A stretch of 64,000 nucleotides of DNA, taken from NCBI GenBank assembly GCA_013407085.1, contig JACCGJ010001398.1, forward strand, positions 1 through 64,000, in the 5' to 3' direction. The notes under the pieces were generated by a model, which worked only from the letters and a program-made list of their open reading frames with translations, was not told the DNA's origin and did no database searches. Source of the stretch: Atriophallophorus winterbourni. Lineage: Eukaryota > Platyhelminthes > Trematoda > Plagiorchiida > Microphallidae. Shown in pieces: positions 11,352 through 22,525 of this stretch; position 1 is the stretch's first letter; every line of letters starts with the position of its first letter. The position numbers and the translations under genes were made by a program.

Positions 11352-11896
11352 TGTAGCAATTTGTGACTTCACTTTATTTTCAAATGTATTTCTATTGATG
11401 CTTCTTTCAATCAGCGATTGATACATACTTATGTTTGTAACATTTTTATCTATGAATTTAGAAATTATCGTTTTGTTCCAATAATCGATATTGCCACAAC
11501 GATCTATCGATTTTTTCTTGTTCTCATCACTTAAAGACTATTGATCTTCCGTTCGTTAAATGAGTTGTTTTTACTCATCTTGGGTATCGCATTTTGTAAA
11601 TACTCATTTATTAACAATATACTTTTTCCACGCGCATTCTTCTTCTGCTTTGTTCGCTGGTGCTGTATTATTGCGTGTTTGCGGATCACGACGGTTAACG
11701 GCAATATTGACGTGTGTCCACATTTTTCAGCTTCGCAAATTACTATTGCCGATCTACCGGTGTTCGGAGTTGAAATAAGTTTGTGTGTGGATATTTGCAT
11801 TGGACATTGAATTATAACTTACCGTGAGTTCGTTCCTTTGTCTGCTTTTACTGTAACATTTTCATGTTATATTTTTGCACGCATCCACTACAACAG
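11352..11896 (+). repeat. 3' LTR of the nested element
   Basis: Direct repeat of 5508-6050 beginning TGTAGCAATTTGTGACTTC. The region between the pol stop (11131) and this LTR (11132-11351) has no coding signal and no obvious long polypurine tract. The right end is set by alignment to the 5' LTR and is uncertain by a few bases. Confidence 0.85.
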
Positions 11897-13375
11897 TACT
11901 GCAAAACCAGTTGAGCGTTCATTGATTGTCGCGAAATCTGTTCCAAATTTTCTTGGCATAAAATCGCTAAAATTAGTCGATGTTGCCTTTTCCTTTTTGT
12001 CGATAAGTTCATTATCAAAATTTGACTCTCATGACATAAAAGATTTAATTCGTCAGTGTTCAAAGCTTTTCAGTGGCATGAAAATAAAACCAATCCATTT
12101 AGAAATAACTGGTTATCCTATATTTTTGAAACGTCGGCTGATTGCATATGGTTTAATGGAACCTGTTCGAAAAGTGATTAATTCTTTGTGTGAACGTGAA
12201 AGTTTTTGTTCTAGTGGCAGCCTCCAAATGGACCACGCCACTAGTTACACCTCTGAAAAGAGGGTCAAACGCCCCGTCTTTGTGGAGATTACAGAGTGAC
12301 ACTGAACCCTCGATTAATGAAACGAGGGTGTAAAGCTGAGGAGCCTGAAGCTATATTATCTCGTTTACATGGTTCATGTGTTTTCTCGAAAATCGATCGG
12401 AAGAATGTCTATTTACAGATACCACTTGATAAAGCATCAAGTAAAGCTACTACCATTAACACGCCATTTGGATTATATCGTCATAAGTTTCTTCGGTTTA
12501 GATTATCTGTTTCAACAACTGTATTTCAAGATGTGATGAACAATATTGTTGATGGTCTCCCAGGTGTCGAAGTCTATTAAGACGACATTATTATTCATGT
12601 ACCCGATAATCGTGTTCACAATCAACGTTTATTATATTTATTCTCTCGTTTGAAACATTATAACGTGAAATTAAATCCGGATAAATGCCTCATTTATGTT
12701 AATGAGATTGGTTGTCTTGGATTCCGTGTATCTTCTAATGTACTCCGTCCAGACCAGAATCGTCTTAAACCTTTATTGGAAATGAAATCGCTTAATTCTT
12801 TTAGTGAACTTTGATCGGTAATGGAAGTGTTACAATATTATTCTAAATTCATCCCTAATTTTGCAACAGTTGCTAATTCATTGTTTACATTATTCAATGC
12901 TACAACGTTTAAGTGGACTTTCGAACATGAAAAGACACTTTGTAATCTTTTATCCATATTGCAATCCAGTGCTGTACTTAAGCCGTTCACGCCAAATTTG
13001 CGTTCTGTTTTAATCATGGATGCTTCTCCTCATGAAATTTGTGCTGTTTTGGAGCAAAATGATCAGTTGGTATTGTGTATTTCACGTCGACTGAGTAAAG
13101 CAGAACAAAGTCATACTTAGACTCATTAAAAAGCGTTTGCTGTTTATTGGGCTGTCAAAAGTTTACACAAAAATTTATTTGGTCATGAGTTCACTATAGT
13201 AACCGATCACGAAGCACTGAAATTTATTTACAATCCGACATCTTCATTTGCAAAATCTACTGCAGCATTGGTTCAGAGATGGAGCATAGCTCTTAGTTCA
13301 TGTAATTACACCATCGAACATCGCATTGCCAAACAAATTCCGCATGTAGATCTCTTATCCCGTAATGCTGTGGCG
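11897..13375 (+). pseudogene. protease end, RT and RNase H of element 2 (3' part)
   Basis: Resumes the interrupted protease (A-K-P-V-E-R-S, F-L-G-I), then the pre-RT linker with R-R-L-I-A-Y-G-L. RT blocks follow at 12296-12580 (F-S-K-I-D, Y-L-Q-I-P-L-D, T-P-F-G-L-Y-R, F-Q-D-V-M-N-N-I). The catalytic box reads Y-stop-D-D-I-I-I-H: TAA replaces the second codon at 12578-12580. The thumb and RNase H (M-D-A-S at 13018-13029, T-D-H-E-A-L at 13204, H-V-D-L-L-S-R at 13343) follow in the same neighbourhood with a few stops. Domain order is normal. Confidence 0.85.
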
Positions 13376-13439
13376 TATGAAAAGACTGGCAGTACAGAAT
13401 GCTTGTTGGTTCTGTGTATCTCGTTCAGATTTAGGATTT

Positions 13440-14561
13440 GAAACAAAGAAATGTTTTGGTCCGATAATGGCTGCAGTTAAACGAGATTGGTCATCCACTT
13501 CCAAGAAAAAATATCCAGCTTACTATCAGCGTCGTAATGAATTATGCCTAACACCTGAAGGTCTGTTGTCTGTAAATGATCGTATTGTTATTCCTCCCTC
13601 GCTTCGCAAACTTAATACTTGATGATTTGCATTCGGGACACTTGGGCATTATAAAAATGAAATCGTTGGCCAGACAATTATGCTGGTGGCCTGAGATTGA
13701 TACTGAAATCCGTAAAACCGCTTTTTCTTGCTATTCCTGTAAACACAAGTTATTCCTTTAGCCATCAAAATAGATTTCATGGCCATTAGTTGTGAAGCCT
13801 AGCACCGTATTTATATGGATTACTGCAGGCCATTTCTAAAGAAATACTATGCTCTTGTGTTCATCGAATCGTATTCAAAATGCCCCGAATTTTTCCTTAC
13901 TACTAAACTCAATTCTGGTTTAAAAATGATTGCATTACGAGAGGTTTTCAGTCGTGAAGTTGTGCCTATAGCTGTTGTGAGTGGTGATGGAAGCTATTTC
14001 TCTGCTTTGTGTGTTACTCAGTGGCTACATTCACTTGGTTGGCGACATTTGTTTACTGCACCCAGACATCCACAGTCGAATGGATTATCCGAAAACTTTG
14101 TAGCTACGCCAAAACGTGCCAAATCCTCTCGTTCTCCAAAAACATTTAATGAACTTGATCGTTGTATTGACAATTTCTTGCTCCAATATCGTAATAGTAA
14201 ACATTCAACTACTGGAAATACACCATTCTTGGTATCAAAATCTCGATCCTTGAGATCAAATCTGCTGGAACTTGGATCGGCTGAAGTATCATATTATCGC
14301 GTAAATGATTACCATCCAAGTACCGCTATTGTATTAAACGAAATAGGATGAACTGTGGTAAACATACTTGATCTGGTAGACGGAAATTTGCACAAGCGTC
14401 ATGTAGATCAAATCATCTACCAGGATCCAGGTCAGTTACGTTCTAATAATGGTTGCGTTAGCAATCATAACACAACACCTCTGGATACTTCCGAGAATGC
14501 TGAATCTAGTGAACCTGTCAGACGATCGGAAAGACTGAGGAACAAACCTATTCCAGATTAA
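13440..14561 (+). pseudogene. integrase and pol C-terminus of element 2
   Basis: The HHCC finger (H-S-G-H-L-G, then C-Y-S-C) lies at 13628-13745. The core starts at 13815 with M-D-Y-C-R-P-F, has S-G-D-G-S-Y-F around 13980, and H-P-Q-S-N-G-L-S-E-N around 14070, so all three acidic positions are present. The frame 13815-14351 is open. A stop (14349-14351) separates it from the tail 14355-14561, which ends in the basic R-R-S-E-R-L-R-N-K-P common at the end of gypsy pol. Confidence 0.85.
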
Positions 14562-14579
14562 ACAAATTCAAGCACGATC

Positions 14580-15030
14580 GGGAACTGCGTTGGATGCGGT
14601 GATTGTTCGAATAACAATCAATAACAGCCAGATACCGGTAGTGGTGTGTAAGGGACGAGGATGTGAGCAACACATTACTTCAATCAATAAAACTGTTATT
14701 CATGTTCTCGTTGTTAAAACTAATATACATCAATATATACCGCGTAATTCGAATACTGAGCGTGGTTTATTCTCATTTCTATTCTTGGGCTGGTTGTTTT
14801 ATTTCATTCAGTAGGAAACAATTCAATACAATTCAATACAATATTTCTACTTATCCGTTCCGTAAACTCTGGATAACGAGTTTGCCGGTTGCGTTTAAAA
14901 CGGGTGCTATATATTATTTGGGCCTCCGAATCTCCATTTTTAAGCCCGCCGATCGGCACCCAGTGTTCTCAGCAATAATTGTGGAGTATGCAGACGACAA
15001 GTTTCTCTACACATTTATTGTTGTGGACTT
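14580..15030 (+). repeat. LTR-like sequence at the 3' end of element 2 (blocks A then B)
   Basis: Block A (14597-14830) and block B (14845-15027) repeat the two blocks at 4545-4890, but in the opposite order and the same orientation. Shared strings include CGGTGATTGTTCGAATAA-like starts and GGTTTATTCTCATTTCTATT. A faint third match to the start of A appears near 15115-15145. Confidence 0.65.
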
Positions 15031-15984
15031 CTATTTTTTCCATCTTTCGCTAGAATGTAATTCAAACGTCTGTCTGGATTACACGTATATTGATTGGCAT
15101 TTGTCGCCCGACCAGTGTCATTGACCGTTCAAATAATCATAAAGTGCGACATTTATGAGGAAGTTGTTACTAAGAGCAAGAATCAAAAGAATATCAGAGA
15201 CAAAATAATCAAAAGGCAGCAAACAACAGTATGGCTTATCTCTATTCTATTTCTCCTCGATTGTACTGCATTACTCTGTCACTCCAGAATAGATAACATT
15301 TGGAATATGAGTGTAATTCTGTGAGCCAAGACGAGGGGGTTCAGAAGAAAAAGCCGTCGCTAGAATGCAGTCCTCAGAAAACATCAATATAGCCAACCGG
15401 AAAACTATAAATTTATAGACTTGACGCTGAGGAGGTTGAGATAACAAAGGCTGTTTTTACCCAGCTCATGAATGCTTGTTCTCTGTTCGTACTAACACTC
15501 TCGATCGGAGGATGTGTCTGTGTAAAAAAAGTAACGTTACCATCAAACCACTCATAATAAATCATTAGAAAATAGTTTTTCATAAATATGCAATCACACT
15601 TTTTTATTTGGTAGACAACGGTAGCTTAAAAACATAGTCAAACAATGCATTTTAAACTGATTTTTTCGGCTACGTATTTCAACTGTTTGTTACCGTTCTC
15701 AGACGCTTCTTGCGACAGTACATCAGCAGTTTATGCATCGTCCTCAATGAGGTACCCGGAATTCCTTCAGGCAGAATAATTCCTTACTTTCTCACCTTCA
15801 ATGTAAAGAGAACAGCTTTGATAGGAATAAATTCAAACGTGGCTTTTGGACTTCGTGTAATCAGCTGTCCTGTGAGTGTTTAAAAAGTCAGCAATCTGCT
15901 TTGCTGCCATTTGATAAACGAGGCTATCATAAAGTATTATATGCATAAATGATTGTATAATTTCGATGTAGTGGATTCGAGAAA
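15031..15984. other. no gene recognised
   Basis: No supported coding sequence. A stretch at about 15318-15400 containing GCCGTCGCTAGAATG matches 28273-28360, so at least that part belongs to an interspersed repeat. Confidence 0.5.
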
Positions 15985-16583
15985 AAGCTGTACCAGGTGA
16001 TCAACTCGATGATACGAGAGATCAAGCTTACCGAGATAGAGAACAGAACATCACGGGATTTTTATGAAATGACCAAGCCGAGACTCAGGACACAAGTTCA
16101 CAGGTCCCAGAGCTGGACAGCCCCTGTGTTTATATAGAGAACAGAAAGGGGTGTGCGAAGTAAGCGGTAAGGACATTGAAGCGTAAGGTTACAACATGTC
16201 ACAGCATGCATCTGCAATGTTCGGATAAAGACATTACCGAAGTCGCATGTGTCATGGGTGAGGACGCCTCACCCAACACCCCCACGTAAAACTTTCATAC
16301 TTTGTCCTCCCTGGGTCAACCTGTAACCAGGTTGCTGGTTTGAGAATTCTGTCACATCGCCTAAGATTAGCTGGATTTAATGTTTCGGTGGTTTCTGTGG
16401 TTTGAACGGGTAATCCTAATGTGTCTATTAATATATCTAGTGGGACGCTAGCATTAACTAGAGGTTTGCATTGAGTATTTGTAGGTGCAGGACGTAATTG
16501 GTTGCGATGGCGTACCCATACATATCTAGAACGGTCACTTCATAGAGGACAGAACCTCGAAGATTGATGATTCGTCCGTAAAC

Positions 16584-17287
16584 CTAATGATTTCTGTTCG
16601 AGCGATGGTTACGAACCCAAACATAGGTCTCATTACTTAGTAGATAACTGTTTCTCATAAAACGTTCTTCTTGGTATTGTGTTTGAGTTGGTAACATACT
16701 CGTAAGTGTTGTACGCAATTTACGCCCCTTTGGAACTTCTGCTGGCGAATATTGGTTATGCAAACCTGGATGCAGTGCTGACGGGTAGACCAGTAATAAT
16801 CTTTGAAGCACTTACATAGTTGTCTCCTCTCCACGCACTTTTAAAAGTGCTCATTTGAAGGTGTCAACAAAGCGTTCTGCTTGACCGTTTGATTGGGGGT
16901 GGTAGGTCGGAGACCGGAGGTGATTAATATTGTGTGCTCTACAGAAATGTTCAAAATAGGCGGACAAGAATTGCGAACCGTTGTCGGAAACGATGATGTT
17001 TGGAAAGCCATGTTAACTGAAGATTCGCTTCGGTGCATTGGTGGTAGTGTTTGTAGTTGATGTGTTTACAAGAGTGATTTCTGGCCATCATAAATGAGCG
17101 CCAAACACAATGAGATAGGATACTTTATAGACTGGAACGGCTAAATCCAAGTGTACTTAATCCCAGGGTTGGGTTGTAGGCGGCCATTCAATTGGTTGTT
17201 GATGGGGGGGGAGATTTTGCAACTTGTTGGTACCCAGTGTAAGAACGAACCACATTTTTGATATCTTTGTCGATGCCCGGCCAGAAC
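16584..17287 (-). pseudogene. integrase fragment (minus strand gypsy)
   Basis: Read on the minus strand from the gap: F-W-P-G-I-D-K-D-I near 17270, then about 17010-16850 the core segment G-F-P-N-I-I-V-S-D-N-G-S-Q-F, followed by S-P-T-Y-H-P-Q-S-N-G-Q-A-E-R-F-V, then 16811-16584 with L-H-P-G-L-H-N-Q-Y-S-P-A-E-V and G-R-K-L-R-T-T-L. These are the D,D,E core and following parts of a gypsy integrase, distinct from the three plus-strand copies. Several stops are present. Confidence 0.8.
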
Positions 17288-18287
17288 NNNNNNNNNNNNN
17301 NNNNNNNNNNNNNNNNNNNNNNNNNNNNNNNNNNNNNNNNNNNNNNNNNNNNNNNNNNNNNNNNNNNNNNNNNNNNNNNNNNNNNNNNNNNNNNNNNNNN
17401 NNNNNNNNNNNNNNNNNNNNNNNNNNNNNNNNNNNNNNNNNNNNNNNNNNNNNNNNNNNNNNNNNNNNNNNNNNNNNNNNNNNNNNNNNNNNNNNNNNNN
17501 NNNNNNNNNNNNNNNNNNNNNNNNNNNNNNNNNNNNNNNNNNNNNNNNNNNNNNNNNNNNNNNNNNNNNNNNNNNNNNNNNNNNNNNNNNNNNNNNNNNN
17601 NNNNNNNNNNNNNNNNNNNNNNNNNNNNNNNNNNNNNNNNNNNNNNNNNNNNNNNNNNNNNNNNNNNNNNNNNNNNNNNNNNNNNNNNNNNNNNNNNNNN
17701 NNNNNNNNNNNNNNNNNNNNNNNNNNNNNNNNNNNNNNNNNNNNNNNNNNNNNNNNNNNNNNNNNNNNNNNNNNNNNNNNNNNNNNNNNNNNNNNNNNNN
17801 NNNNNNNNNNNNNNNNNNNNNNNNNNNNNNNNNNNNNNNNNNNNNNNNNNNNNNNNNNNNNNNNNNNNNNNNNNNNNNNNNNNNNNNNNNNNNNNNNNNN
17901 NNNNNNNNNNNNNNNNNNNNNNNNNNNNNNNNNNNNNNNNNNNNNNNNNNNNNNNNNNNNNNNNNNNNNNNNNNNNNNNNNNNNNNNNNNNNNNNNNNNN
18001 NNNNNNNNNNNNNNNNNNNNNNNNNNNNNNNNNNNNNNNNNNNNNNNNNNNNNNNNNNNNNNNNNNNNNNNNNNNNNNNNNNNNNNNNNNNNNNNNNNNN
18101 NNNNNNNNNNNNNNNNNNNNNNNNNNNNNNNNNNNNNNNNNNNNNNNNNNNNNNNNNNNNNNNNNNNNNNNNNNNNNNNNNNNNNNNNNNNNNNNNNNNN
18201 NNNNNNNNNNNNNNNNNNNNNNNNNNNNNNNNNNNNNNNNNNNNNNNNNNNNNNNNNNNNNNNNNNNNNNNNNNNNNNNNNNNNNNN
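17288..18287. other. assembly gap, 1,000 N
   Basis: Exactly 1,000 Ns, a conventional placeholder, so the true length is unknown. Open frames that seem to cross it are artefacts. Confidence 0.99.
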
Positions 18288-18489
18288 AACTAGATGATAC
18301 GAGAGACCAAGCCCACCGAGACAAAGAACAGAACAACACAGGATGGTTATGGAGTGACCAAGCCGAGACTCAGGACCCAGGTTCAGAGGTCATAGAGATA
18401 GACAAGGCCAGTGTTCATATAGAGAACAGAAAGGGGTGTGCGAAGTAAGCGGTCAGGGTATTGAAGCGGTTTAACTTTCTGCATACAGT

Positions 18490-18860
18490 GGATTACCCAC
18501 TTGAACAACTCTTTCATCAACAAGAATTACGTGGTAGCAGATGTTAGGACTACAAGTTAATTATTCCACACTCTCGATCAAATTGTCGAAGTTTTTCCTT
18601 TTCATTTCGAGTTTGTTTCATATGGAACTGTCTTCCCCCCATATCATTTGTGCATCAAGCCTGAACATGTTCAAGGCTGAACTTGACAATTATATGTTGA
18701 CTAAATCCACCATTGCACCGCAATACATAAGCTGGCTTTCTATATTGACACATCATCTTTTCTGTTTTCATGCATCCCCTATATTATTGATCTATGGTTA
18801 CTGCAAGGTATTTGCTCTTTGCACCACTAAAACTTTGAATTACTTTGAAATTTAAATGTT
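18490..18860 (+). mobile_element. CR1-like LINE 3' end fragment
   Basis: The translation near 18625-18720 reads L-S-S-P-H-I-I-C-A-S-S-L-N-M-F-K-A-E-L-D, similar to the C-terminal end of CR1-like RT proteins here (compare 34198-34240). It is followed by short A/T-rich near-repeats containing ACTTTGAA. Confidence 0.5.
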
Positions 18861-18866
18861 TAAACT

Positions 18867-19225
18867 CTGCACGTGCTACAACAACCTTAGTTGTTTTTGT
18901 GCTCTGAATAAACCAGCAACTTGCGTACAAACTATCGGCCTAGTCTACACTCAATTTCTTCTGGGATGCAAATTTCAAGCTCTGTTCATGCACCGAAAAC
19001 ATTAGTTGTTTTTTATGCTATGAGTTAGTTTGTATCTTTAGTAGATTTTAATGACTCAATTTGCGATTCATTTCTCGTAGTTTGCATTGCCGAACTATGC
19101 ACGTGCTACAGTAAAATCAGTGGTTTTTGTGTTCTGATTAAATGTTTAGCATCAGATCAAAGTTTTGCCCTAATTCAGTACTATTCAAATTTTCCTATAG
19201 TTTACGCTAAACTTTATCATTCATT
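18867..19225 (+). repeat. degenerate tandem repeat, about 115-bp unit
   Basis: Three diverged units start near 18867, 18983 and 19096. Each begins with a C-T-C/A-T-G-C-A-C-like start and carries GTTGTTTTTGTGCTCTGA or a variant about 30 bases in. The same unit occurs on the opposite strand at 57431-57770. Confidence 0.55.
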
Positions 19226-19559
19226 TCAAAAACCTATGAATGCAATCCATGCTTTCAATGTTGTCATGGCTGGATCGGTTTTGCGGATAAGCTTACCAAT
19301 TTCAAATAAATGCGTTTCCGTCATGCGTCTCATATATACTTTGGCAACTAATTCTAACATATTACATGCATCCGTAATCCTGTGTATAACGCAAGGAAGA
19401 GGCGTTGATAGGAGAATGTTTGAGGACGGCTAAATCACGCCCTAATCCAGTTTTTATGGAATGTTTTGTAGTTGATAAGATTAAATTTTAAAATGGGGGC
19501 AGCGGGAAGATAATTTCCAGCGTCAGATCGGCAGCCGCTGTTTAAGATAGGTTCAATCA

Positions 19560-20110
19560 CGCGGAGTTACAATCTTGTGTGACCAGCCCTCAATAAACAA
19601 AAAGCTAAGCTGGCTGGAAAGAGTTTTACATAGCTCTCAATGACAGAACCAGAGGCCATCAGGTGGGATGCCGTCCGAACCTGACAATATGTGGATTTAG
19701 CGAGATTACTCCGAGATTTTGGGATCCTGAATCGTCTAAATACTCACGTTTCAATAAAACTTTTGGTGCGAAGAAGTTTGTGCTATAAATCGAGAGAGCG
19801 ATTGTGGTTTCCACCACGGTCTCAGTGAGTCTTTCACTGGTTTGACTTTTGCTTACGCGTTCACGATTTTCTATAGTAACCTGTGGTGCGTATGAATTTC
19901 GAGAGCAGCATCAATTAGTGCACTTCGATATACTCTCGAATAAGTGAAGTCAATTTGTTGCGTATCATACGAAAATTTTACCGAATAGGATGAAATGCTG
20001 TTGGATTTATGCAAAATCTACGCTGCTGGATTCAGCGCTATCCACACTTTTGTTCTACTGCGAACAACAAAATGAAGTTCATGTTCTGATCTTTGAGGAA
20101 TGATGTGTGA
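19560..20110 (-). mobile_element. CR1-like LINE linker fragment, minus strand
   Basis: Similar to 41110-41720 over several hundred bases (shared strings such as GCAGCATCAATT and AATAAGTGAAGT). The better preserved partner encodes, on the minus strand, the segment between endonuclease and RT of a CR1-like protein. This copy retains no usable frame. Confidence 0.5.
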
Positions 20111-20515
20111 GTTGTTTTCAATCTTTAGTTTAGGGAAATTTACATTTTCGTTCGATTGCGCGTTATTGTTTGTTATTGTTTCCGTCACCCAATACTGAAT
20201 CTTGTCGAGTGATTCACTTCAGGCAAATTTATCTACGGACGAACCATCCTATTCAGATCGAGCCATTGCGGAGTACTACAAACATAGTCGATCATAATTA
20301 TTGAATGGACACTAACATCCATCGGCACTTAAAATCCGATTGCTTCCGATGTTACCAGCAAATATGAGATTGATTGGCGGTCAAAAACCAATTATACCAG
20401 TCAATTCCTGAACATGGTTGTATAAATAAACTGGATGTAGTATTCCTCTAAATCCTTATTCAAACGTTTGTGGGGAGTGATCGACCCAGAGATAACGGGT
20501 AGGCAGACCAGGGGG

Positions 20516-20667
20516 AGAAGAAGAGAGGGAGAGGAAGACGAAGAAGAAGAAGAAGAAGAAGAAGAAGAAGAGGAACACGGAGGAAGAGAAGAAGAAGAAG
20601 AAGAGAAAGAGAAGAGAAAAGAAGAAGAAAGAAGAAGAAGAAGAAGAAGAAGAAGAAGAAGAACGCA

Positions 20668-20721
<54 letters not shown>

Positions 20722-20728
20722 AATAATA

Positions 20729-20819
<91 letters not shown>

Positions 20820-20836
20820 TAAATAATAATATAACG
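20516..20836. repeat. compound microsatellite (GAA)n then (AAT)n
   Basis: Purine-only GAA/GGA-rich tract to about 20660, then nearly pure AAT repeats from 20668 to 20836 with few interruptions. Long low-complexity open frames across it on both strands are not genes. Confidence 0.97.
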
Positions 20837-21124
20837 CACATAATAATTATCCTTTCTTGTTGAATTCAAGTCACGCGCTGAACACCGGGATCAACATTTC
20901 CTTGAACTGTTTCGTAGATGAAAGGGACCGTTAAAACACATCAATAATGCAAACTTTTCCTTCAACCAGCCTTGAAGTTCACCAAATGTTATCCTCAAGG
21001 GTTAATTTGATGATTTGCTACTTCAACATGTCAACTGACGGTGATTTATCTTCGATATGAAAGGTACTAAAAATTTCTCCTCAATGTAGAGCAATCTGGA
21101 CAAAACTCATCGTGCTACAGACAT

Positions 21125-21350
21125 GTTGATGTTCACCGTTGTGATTGTTTGTTTGCCTAAATAAGATGAGCGTGTGTTTCATTATTTTTCTTGCGCGTAA
21201 TAAACGCCTTTGATCAATCGATTTCACTTTTATTGTGCGATTCATGGGTGAACGCGTTTAGCGTTGGACAAGTTGACCTCATCGATGAATCAAGACACCA
21301 TCAATGTGCGTGCATGCAAAGCAGCGGCTTACGTCGTTATTTTTGGGGTT
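21125..21350 (+). repeat. interspersed repeat shared with 53040-53235, LTR-like
   Basis: Both copies contain AATAAACGC, then a matching stretch ending in a G-A-T-G-A-A-T-C segment and a C-G-T-TA segment. A TATA-like motif plus polyadenylation-type AATAAA at the 53-kb copy suggest LTR remnants, but no coding part is attached. Confidence 0.4.
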
Positions 21351-21541
21351 ATATATCGCTTACCACCATCGACCGCAGAAGACAAATCATGCTAGTTGAA
21401 AGACAACAGCGCATCAAGGCACGACAACGCGATGAAGTGCTACTTCTCGAGCATTTCGACCTTCTGCGGGTGTACTCAAGATGCCAGCATACAACGAACT
21501 AACTGGAGCACAAACTTCAATAAGTATTCGGCCTAGTACCT

Positions 21542-21739
21542 TTGTACAACCACTTTAACCAAACACAAATGAAAGAGACAGATTGGTCATCTATTCTGGA
21601 CCTTGTTTTGACTTCAAACGCATCGTCAATCGAATCAATCGGATACGAAGCTCCATTGCGGTGGAGTGACGTTATGGTGTTTGTGTTCCATTATGTCTGC
21701 AGCGCTTTGAGAAAGCTACGAGTCAAATGTCTTCCGTAA
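21542..21739 (+). pseudogene. CR1-like endonuclease C-terminal fragment
   Basis: The frame encodes N-H-F-N-Q-T, S-I-L-D-L-V-L-T-S, Y-E-A-P-L-R-W-S-D and V-F-H-Y-V-C, matching the end of the apurinic-type endonuclease of CR1-like LINEs (compare 32040-32160). The histidine of the last S-D-H motif is lost. Confidence 0.7.
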
Positions 21740-22525
21740 ACTCGAATTTCGGAGACTCAGAGCACCATTCTGAAAAGTAAACGAGCTTCAAATAAAAACA
21801 TTAAAACTCATTGATAAACTATCATCAGATGCACATCCAATAAAACTTTTGATTTATTCTGAGCAAAGATGTCCGCATCTTTCGATTCTCATTTCTTAGT
21901 AGAACCAGAAAATAGATTAGACTAAAACGTCGAGATTTGGCCATGCATTGTTATCTTGCCACTTCTGAAACTTTGTTTCAATTTAACAGAATACGAATTA
22001 GAGTGACCATACTCGTTTAGCGTATAAAAAACAGTGCCAGCGACGCATGGTTGAGAGAATGGAATCTTATTCAAAATTACTGTACAGAATTGTGAATGAA
22101 AGAGCCGAGTGAAACAAGGGTTTTTCCGTTCATGACAGAATAAGGAATGGCTGCTTTAGTTCAAGAGTCATTGGACGAACTTGCTAGCTTCTACCCCCAA
22201 GTGTTCTGCCCGAATCAGCAATTATTGCATCTTGCCAATGCACAAGGGTGGTTGCAGGTCAACTGTTGGGAACTAAGGACCTGTCAGCCTGATTGTCTTA
22301 GAGCAATTGACGATGGCACTCGAGCAAGTGATTCCAGTAGTTGCTTCTCTTCTATGGATGCGGTCTCAATTGTCATGCAACGGTCTGTTACCTTAACGCA
22401 AGAGGCTGCCGAAACTGATGATCCTGCTCTAAGTAGCACGGGAAAAAAGTTCAGACCACTCGGGTGCTTCGAGGGAGGGCCAAACAGGATTAGTTTCAGA
22501 AGCACGAATAACCAGTGCTCAAGTA

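Larger units (their letters stand above)
5508..11896 (+). mobile_element. nested CsRn1-like LTR retrotransposon carrying a LARP1 retrocopy
   Basis: Two direct repeats (5508-6050 and 11352-11896) bracket, in order, a primer-binding site, the start of gag, an intronless LARP1 sequence with its 3' untranslated region, and pol from RNase H to the integrase end. Gag C-terminus, protease and RT are missing: the host-derived sequence sits where they should be. Candidate target duplications TACGG (5503-5507) and TACTG (11897-11901) differ at one base. The element lies inside the protease of element 2 and is therefore the younger of the two. It is now defective. Confidence 0.88.
4545..15030 (+). mobile_element. 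second Ty3/gypsy retrotransposon, interrupted by a nested LTR element
   Basis: The 5' part (4545-5507) has LTR-like sequence, a primer-binding site, gag and half a protease. The 3' part (11897-15030) has the pre-RT linker, RT, RNase H, integrase, the pol tail and LTR-like sequence. The two parts are separated by a complete LTR-to-LTR insertion at 5508-11896. Its protein sequence is unlike the CsRn1-type copies (pol ends R-R-S-E-R-L-R-N-K-P). I leave the clade open. Stops interrupt every domain, so it is inactive. Confidence 0.85.
15985..18475 (-). mobile_element. minus-strand Ty3/gypsy remnant spanning an assembly gap
   Basis: A repeat at about 15990-16195 recurs at 18288-18471 in the same orientation (both contain GAACAGAAAGGGGTGTGCGA), consistent with LTR pieces at the two ends. 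Between them, on the minus strand, lie integrase fragments. On the minus strand a purine-rich run followed by TGTTGGGTGAGG, whose first base is at 16278, could be the 3' LTR start. Gap 17288-18287 hides most of the interior. The right-hand copy is shorter than the left one. Confidence 0.6.

Noticed and set aside
17188..18448. Long open frames on both strands across 17188-18448 and 62922-63995
   Set aside because: They consist of Ns in the two assembly gaps.
20401..20863. Poly-leucine/serine and poly-asparagine/glutamate frames over the microsatellite
   Set aside because: Pure translation of GAA and AAT repeats; the same holds for 23180-23614.
22414..22450. Hammerhead-ribozyme-like core (CTGATGA ... 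GAAA)
   Set aside because: The stem II between the two motifs pairs poorly and no stem I or III or cleavage site was found; it lies in LINE ORF1-like sequence.
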